Shown here: positions 57,687 to 64,000 of the stretch, one piece after another
Layout: the number at the start of each line of letters is the position of its first letter
Numbering within the stretch: position 1 is the first letter of the stretch
From: Dioscorea cayenensis subsp. rotundata
Taxonomy: Eukaryota; Streptophyta; Magnoliopsida; Dioscoreales; Dioscoreaceae
Assembly: GCF_009730915.1 (NCBI RefSeq)
Contig: NC_052475.1
Span: forward strand, 2,294,001 to 2,358,000
Length of the DNA: 64,000 bases
Direction of reading: 5' to 3'
Notes under the pieces: model-generated
Seen by the model: only the letters and a program-made list of their open reading frames with translations
Told to the model about the DNA's origin: nothing
The model's database searches: none
Program-made: the position numbers and the translations under genes

Positions 57687-59580
57687 TCTTCAATCTTGAT
57701 GATGCCACCTATTTTTGTAGTTATTGTTCATCAACTTGATGTATTATGATTACTTGTTCATTAATGTTTCTCAAATTACTCAATAAGTGTTCATGTTTAA
57801 TATTTATTGTTAGATTGTTTGTGTATGTAATTTTTGAATGTGAACCATGTTTAGAAGCATTTCAGGAAATCACAAGGAAGTTTATGGAACCTGGTTGGTG
57901 GCATATCACTTCATCAACAAGCACAAAAAGATTATTTGAAACTTCTTCAAAACAAACTTCATTCATTGATTGATTGATGATCCACAGCATTTTACATGAG
58001 CTTCAAAACAAAAACAGAAGGAAGACACATCAACTTTGGATCTGTTTTTGATTGCTTGAAAAAATTTAAGGTTATACTCCTACTCTTAACTGTATACTTT
58101 TCTTTTTTATGGTTAATTTGATAAACGTAAGATGTATATTCTATTATGTTGTTCAAGGTAGTCTTAATTTGTTATTCTTTTAATTTGAAATAAATAAATC
58201 AATAAATAAATAAAAATTGTATTTGCTTCTCTTAAGATATTTTAGTTCATCATTGCATATGACCCTCATCTTATATCTTTATTGTAACATAACATTTATT
58301 TTACATATGTTAAGTAAAATCTACCAATTAGCATCAAGATAATATTGTGAAGAATTTTTGTTAATTTATGAATTATAATAATTGTAAATGTTCAAACTAC
58401 TTTTTTTTCATAAACAAATAAACAAATAATTAAATAAATAAATACTTGAATTATTCTTCTATATTAATAACTTATAAACTAAAAAATATTTGGAAATTTT
58501 AAAAATATAAAACAATCAAAATATTTTTGAATTAGTGAGATAACTTTTTCTCATTTCACATAAAATAGGTGTTAAATCATAATAGACATATAAGAGTTAT
58601 ATATATATATATATATATTTGTCTGTGCCTCAACTTGGGGTGCATTGAATTGTTGGGAACCAATCCTTTTCCCTTCAAGGCTCCCATTATTCATTTGTTG
58701 CAGAAACCAAGCTTTCCAAAGTTCAAACAAGTGTGACATGGTGCCTTATAAATGCAGCATTTACTCATTCCCTTGTTTGTGTGAAGAAGAGACAACCACT
58801 TAAATATTTCTTCAGAACATACATCAACATTTGGGATAAGCTTTTAAGACTACCATTCACATAGTTCCATTTTTTCTCATGCACTAGCCCTTAGTAATTG
58901 GCCAACTTAGTTAGATGCCCTGCCGTCCTTGTGTCATTTAAGGACCTCAACAAGCCTCAATGTCTAAGCTTTACTTCATCTCTGTCATGGAAATTAGAGT
59001 ACCTGAATGAATTCAGAGATAAATTTTGCTCATAAATGGAATGAATAAGGAAGGTTGATAAATAATAATGTAATGAGACAGCAAACAGGTATGGTTGCAG
59101 TTAATGATATGAATAGTGATGGCAAATTCAGCACATATACAAAATAAGCTCCACCCTCATTGAAGTTGCAACCTGAGTTTACCAAATGTCAGAATGTTTA
59201 TAGACAAACAATTTGCTGCTTACTGATGATAATAAACAGAACCAGAGGTTGGCATCAGCCTAATCATGTGTCGAATACTTATGAAGCACTCTGAGATTCA
59301 AAACAAGATGTAATTCAAAGGATAGTATCCGCGAAGAAAGATTTACATGATGAAAATGAGACAGGAAGAGTGGTTGGTTCATGCCCATGAATGCAATTGC
59401 AGAGGGAAGAATAAAAGGCCTTGCAGATTTGCAGTGATAGTAAATGTGACCCTATTTATAAACTCATGAATGACGGGCCATTCAAACCCAAAAAGACGGT
59501 GCGAAACTAGTACACAGACAAATGCTGCTGACAGAAGCTATGACTAACAATACGACCAACATCTTGGCGATCGCTGCAAG
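56640..59580. other. intergenic DNA between CFL1 and GOT1
   Basis: Upstream of CFL1 the sequence is AT-rich. A (GA)n microsatellite is at 57656-57684. A 75-codon plus frame at 57746-57973 ends with non-repetitive residues (EAFQEITRKFMEPGWWHI) but shows no known domain. A GC-balanced stretch at 58630-58980 includes a cttataaatgcagc TATA-like sequence at 58747, without an identifiable gene after it. The part right of about 59000 is probably the 3' end of GOT1. Confidence 0.5.
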
Positions 59581-59588
59581 CAACATGG

Positions 59589-61712
59589 TTAATTTGATCT
59601 CTAGAGGGGAGAAAAAGGAAAAGACTTTAGGTGAAGTTATGCCACATGACTGAAATATAATTTAACTGTCTTCTACTGAGAACTTGATTTCAATTATTTA
59701 AAAGTATGGGTTTCTACTCAGATGGAGAAGGATCGAATACCAGGGCCAAGGGTTTTCTTTCATATCAAAGAACAAGTAAACATAAAAGGAATTCTAATAA
59801 GGTATTTCATATGTGCCAACATGGTCTGTATCTGGACAATAATATGTAAATGTTATTCATCTTCATAATACTCCTAAATTCAAGATAACAACTATATGAC
59901 TAAACATAGTGAAAGTGTGTAATCAGTAGATCTAACTAAAGAGTAATGTGTATTACCACCAACAAAAAAAATACATGAATAAATTGCGCAAAAATACTGG
60001 TTAAGCAAGCCACAACAAATGGTGACAGCGTGTCAACATGTTTCATGAATATCAAACAGATAGGCAAAGCATCTTTTGTATACGAAGCAACAAGCTCATT
60101 CACAAACAGTAAAAATTATTCAACACTTGAAATTCAAATAGGGTTTGGAGTTGACCTTTGTACATCGTCTGGGGAAGTACTAGCATCATCATCTTCAGCC
60201 AATAAGCCGCCTCAATTGATCAAGAAACTAGAACAGTTCAATGATATTCATACCATTCAGAAAAAGAGAACCGATAAAAGTAACGAACAAGCAAAATTAA
60301 ACTTTCTCAGAGAAAGTTGTGAAGGGGCTTTTTACCAGAAAAGGGTATTGTAAAAGCCAACCTAACACTGGTATCTGGAAGAGAAACACTTTTGTCGAAG
60401 GCCAAAAACCACTGCATGTGAAAACAAATGGATGGCAAAAGTGAGTTCAGGTGGACAATATGCACTAGGAACTATACCTAAATCTTCAAAGGAAGAAATA
60501 TTACCCAAAAAGAACAGCCAAACCATATATTTCAGAGATGATACCAACTATGGGCCAGCGAACAAATATCAGAAAGAGCCCCACGAGAAAACAAAGAGAG
60601 CCCTGCAACCAACTTTAAGAGTTAGCACCAGAAAACGATACAATCACTTTTGCTCAAGCATGGAAAATAATTTCACCATTTTCTCAGATACTTATAAAAA
60701 AGAAAACATTCTATCATGCTGCTGAAAACCAAGTGAAACAGTTCTCGTATGTAATGTTTGTAAGAAATCAGTGATAAAAACATAGGTATGAACCATAAAA
60801 ATTAAAAACTTCAGAGCTACCAGACAGAATTATTCTGAAGACATTTTAAAATTTATGGCAGTTTAGATGCAGGTCTGTTTTTCCATGCCCTTTCCATCCT
60901 AAGGAAAAAAAGGTTGTCTACAAGAACTTTAAGAGGACCCAAGAAAAGACAAAGAATAAGAGAAAATGATACAGAGAAATCCAACATGGATATACATGGA
61001 GATAAAAGAAAGTGGAGGTCACATAATGGTATTTCTCTGTAAAGTGCAACAAATGCATCACTATGTATCAATTTGCATGGGGTTCAAAAGGAAATAAGAT
61101 ATCACATGCTATAATGGAAACACCATAGCATACAAACTGTGCACAACCTAAAGAGCTTGAAAGACATAAACAAAATAAAACTAGAATTGAGAAAGCATTT
61201 TGGGTAATATATTAAGATCACCTTAAAATTTCTTTTCTGAGTGAAAAGCTGCAATGTAGATTGCCAACCAAGTAGAATGGCTACACCAGACAAGAAAAAT
61301 ATCTGGAAGAAGAAACAGTGGATAACATCAGTTGATTCAATATCCATGTTTTTATGTCTATAACTGTGATAAGGATTTAGAGCTTACATTGCCCAGGGCC
61401 AACAATCCCCTATCAAAGAAAAGAATCACACCAAGTATTGAGAAGAAAATGCTACAACCAATTAGGCCAATGCCAACCTCTACACAATTCCAAAGAAAAT
61501 AATCACATTCAAGTATCCAATTTAAAGTTTATTAAGGTCAGCATCTCCATTGAACAACAAAAACAAGAGAAACAAAAAGATTTGGAAAGGATGAACACAG
61601 ACATCAAACTATATGAATGACTATTGAACTAACTTGACATAAAGCATCAGTAAAATCACAATTAATTAAGTTGGAGAAGTTCACTTTTTATTTCGCTGAT
61701 TTCGTAAGCCAT
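59589..61712 (-). CDS. GOT1: GOT1-like ER-Golgi vesicle transport protein
   Basis: Coding exons on the minus strand: 61685-61712, 61388-61479, 61222-61302, 60505-60602, 60336-60411 and a last short one, 59589-59600. Joined in phase they give 128 aa. The start MAYEISEIKK matches the family N-terminus. Four hydrophobic segments follow (VGIGLIGCSIFFSILGVILF, NIFFLSGVAILLGW, GSLCFLVGLFLIFVRWPI and IYGLAVLFGGFWPSTKVFLF), then IPVLGWLLQYPFL. Got1/Sft2 proteins are small tetraspan membrane proteins acting in fusion of transport vesicles with the Golgi. The C-terminus is the uncertain part. A strong pyrimidine-rich acceptor (ctctag) at 59601 gives RSN and stop. A second acceptor in the same area (ttgcag) would give RSPRCWSYC. 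Retaining the last intron gives VKSPFTTFSEKV with a stop at 60297 and a length of 137, closer to the usual ~140. Confidence 0.88.
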
Positions 61713-62612
61713 TATAGTGGCACCAAGTGAGCAGCTACAACAGCCTCACCAATGCAACAAAAATGCACCTTAACTCAACCTGTACCATGTTGACATTTAA
61801 CTTCAATAAACATAGAGCAAGTAACAACAACAACAGCGGCATTGAAGAATTCAGATGCAGCAAATAAATCATTATCATTGAGCAGCCAAATCAAATATTA
61901 CTTCCAAATGAATGAGCACTGTCACAAGTACAACAACAGCCTAACCCAATACTTTAAATACAAAGTACAACCCCGACATCAAGGTCATCCAGAGTAATGC
62001 TATTTGTACAAATTACCAAAAAGACTTCCCCACTCATTGGCAACCATTCAAGATATCTCAAGGTCACAGTATTGCTGATCTAACAAAATTAAATATACAT
62101 AAATAAATAATGCCTATCAATGAATAGAAAAGTCTATGTTGCAAATTTAGTCTGTACAAATAGCATGGCTTACTCAACAACGTGCGAACTCAAGTTTCCA
62201 GTAAATATGATTAACAATTGTTTAAATGAAAGTTTAAGACTAGTACCCAACAAATCATACCCAAAAAACTCAGATTCTAACGCCAGAAAAATGCTTACTT
62301 GGTCAGAAGCTCTTCTTGCATTTGGAAAAAAAACCTTTTTTTTTTTTCTTTTTTTTCTAATTGAACAACTAGAATTACAACTAGCAAGAAATCATAGTTT
62401 AAAAATGTATCAATCCAAGCGAATAAGGAAACAATCATGCTCGCAATGCCCCTAAAACTACAAATCATGATTCAATCAAGAAACGAAAATAACCATCCAG
62501 ACAATGGGAAGCCGAAAGAGAAATGATAAAAAAACAAGGATTGTGATTCACATTGCGAGAAGATCCACACGAACTTGCATACAAACAAGAGAAACAACAA
62601 GAAAGACGTTAC

Positions 62613-62700
62613 CTTTGAGAAGAAGTACCAACTTCCCTTCGCCCTTCTGAGAGGATCAAGAGATTGGGGATTTTAGGGTTTCTCTGCGCCAACGAAAAAG
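62613..62700 (-). other. 5' untranslated exon of GOT1
   Basis: On the minus strand a GC-balanced block with gagaaaccctaaaatcccca (a telo-box-like AAACCCTA) runs to a donor ctcaaag|gtaacg and contains no ATG. The first coding exon lies 0.9 kb downstream, so a leader intron is inferred. AAACCCTA elements are common near starts of plant housekeeping genes. Confidence 0.6.
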
Positions 62701-62794
62701 GAGAAATTTCACGAATTCCCCCTAAAATGTATAAAATTATTTTATACCACCACATTTTTTAAAATTACTTTTATTTTCGACTAAAATTATTTTA

Positions 62795-63438
62795 GGGTCA
62801 GTTTGATTCGTTAAAGAGAACAGCACAGTATAGTACAGTACAAATAGTTAAAGTACAATATAAGTGCTTGTGTTGTTCTATGTTTGATTTTCAATGAACA
62901 GTACGGAACACAAAATAGATAATACCTTTTTATTATTCTATATTTATTTTATAATAAAAAAAATACAATAATATTTTATGAAAATCTTATCAAATTTTAC
63001 AACAAGTTAAAAAAATTAACATAATTTTAAAAACATTTAATCCACAACAAACAAACTTTCATTAATATCTTAATCCTAAAATACAAATAAATAGATACAA
63101 AAATAAATAAATAAAATTTTAAATAGATTAATAAATAGATAAATAAATAGATAAATAAACAACTAAATTTCAAAAAGATAAATAAATAAATAAAACAAAA
63201 TAAATCATGTTATCACTTCTTAATGAGTATGTAATTTTTAATTTTAAATAGGGATAATTTTGTCGTAAGTTGTCATGTACTACGCAAGAATTTTTTTGTA
63301 GTTTAGCGGTAAAAAAAATTAAGAAGTTGTGTAGTACCGATTGGGTAGTTTGTGCTGTACTCCCATTCCATTTATAAATCAAACGCATAACAAGTTATCA
63401 TGTGATGTCCCTTAAAATCTTGCGTATCAAATGGACCC
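62795..63438. mobile_element. Tourist/PIF-Harbinger-like MITE (644 bp)
   Basis: The left end is GGGTCAGTTTGATTCGTTAA. The right end, read on the other strand, is AGGGTCCATTTGATACGCAA without its first A. These are imperfect terminal inverted repeats. TTA stands directly outside on both sides (62792-62794 and 63439-63441), the target preferred by PIF/Harbinger elements. The inside is AT-rich and non-coding, with (ataaataa)n stretches at 63085-63200. It lies about 95 bp upstream of the inferred GOT1 leader exon. Confidence 0.72.
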
Positions 63439-63441
63439 TTA

Positions 63442-64000
63442 ATGTGTTTTATTTGATTTTCACTTTTGTTATTATTTTTTAAAAAATATTATTTTTAGCT
63501 CTTGATAAAATTTTCTTTATTTTATTATTTAGATTAAAAGCAATATAAGCGATATAATACAATACAAAATAAATGGTTAAGCTAGCATAAGTGCTTGTAC
63601 TGTTTTATATTTATTATTTAATAGACAGAACAAAATTTTTATTATATGTTAAGAGTAGTTTGATTATTTTTTGTTTTAACAAAAATAATTTGTCTATTAA
63701 TTGTGTTGTAAGTTTGCAAATATTTGTATTATAATTTTTGAAATACAAAAGGTTTATGAAGTTGAGCTACTTAATTATATTTTTTGTGTTATACTCTTGT
63801 CTTATTTGCAAAATAAATAGATGAAAAAAAGTTATATTGTGTTATAATTCAAATTTTTGTATATCAAAGGCCATAATATTTGAAGTGCATTGATAAAATA
63901 CCTTTTATTGGCCGATTACACCACAATTCAACCTCATGGATTAACAAAAGAAAAACTAAATTTTTATTTTTTTTAATATAATAACAATATATAGAGAGAG
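63442..64000. other. AT-rich DNA, possible second related MITE fragment
   Basis: A phrase ataagtgcttgtactgtttta at 63588-63608 resembles ataagtgcttgtgttgttcta at 62860-62880 inside the MITE. A gagtagtttgattattttt phrase follows at 63652. These suggest another diverged copy of the same family. The interval runs to the window end without a gene. Confidence 0.4.

Noticed and set aside
57687-57712. aatcttgatgatgccacc, resembling the miR172 core
   Set aside because: It matches only part of miR172 and lacks the GCTGCAT end. I see no complementary star strand (GCATCATCAAGATT) within a plausible hairpin distance.
60030-60353. 107-codon plus frame opposite GOT1
   Set aside because: It covers the last GOT1 intron and the reverse complement of the exon 5 edge. 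No domain and no plus-strand splice or promoter context.
60853-61071. 72-codon minus frame in the GOT1 gene
   Set aside because: It lies in the intron between exons 3 and 4, and its peptide does not fit the GOT1 family while the flanking exons join in phase without it.

Overview
The window is nuclear DNA of a flowering plant. Genes are split by GT-AG introns and spaced kilobases apart. Intergenic DNA is very AT-rich, with many (AT)n tracts, LTR retrotransposon debris and MITE-like sequence. The gene set is typical of land plants: a plastid-type phospholipase A1, a plant diacylglycerol-lipase-like protein, HINT3, GOT1, CURLY FLAG LEAF 1 and an intronless PLS-class PPR protein. I lean towards a non-grass monocot such as a yam, but that is only an impression. 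No tRNA, rRNA, CRISPR or prokaryotic features were seen.

Layout. 1-5.4 kb holds pyrimidine-rich and tandem-repeat DNA plus an internally deleted solo Copia LTR (2856-3042, target-site duplication GTTCA). 5.4-6.7 kb is an intronless phospholipase A1 gene on the minus strand. 7-19.7 kb is intergenic, with a 54-bp tandem array, a 1.5-kb solo LTR (10576-12088, duplication TATTT) and a shrunken Copia element (12438-14558, duplication GAACC). The small solo LTR at 2.9 kb belongs to the same family as that element. 19.7-22.2 kb looks like a spliced transcription unit that I could not resolve. 22.3-31.9 kb is a multi-exon sn1-diacylglycerol-lipase-like gene with two homologous candidate first exons. 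Its last intron holds the wreck of a Ty3/gypsy integrase. 33.5-36.2 kb is HINT3, whose stop codon lies in a 114-bp tandem duplication. 37.0-42.5 kb is a complete but decayed Copia element with both LTRs, PBS and duplication AGCCA. 46.2-51.1 kb is a two-exon gene for a divergent RRM-like protein with a 3.8-kb intron. 53.2-55.1 kb is the PPR gene. 55.9-56.5 kb (minus) is CFL1. 59.6-62.7 kb (minus) is GOT1, with a Tourist-like MITE just upstream (62795-63438, duplication TTA).

The genes do not form a cluster or pathway. They are independent housekeeping or developmental genes: two unrelated lipases (plastid and membrane), sulfur-nucleotide hydrolysis (HINT3), ER-Golgi traffic (GOT1), cuticle and epidermal regulation (CFL1), organelle RNA processing (PPR) and an RNA-binding-like protein. 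The most interesting points are the duplicated, phase-matched first exons of the lipase gene, an apparent non-GT donor in that gene, and the repeat-derived end of HINT3. Exon borders were placed by hand from splice signals, reading phase and family resemblance, without transcript data.
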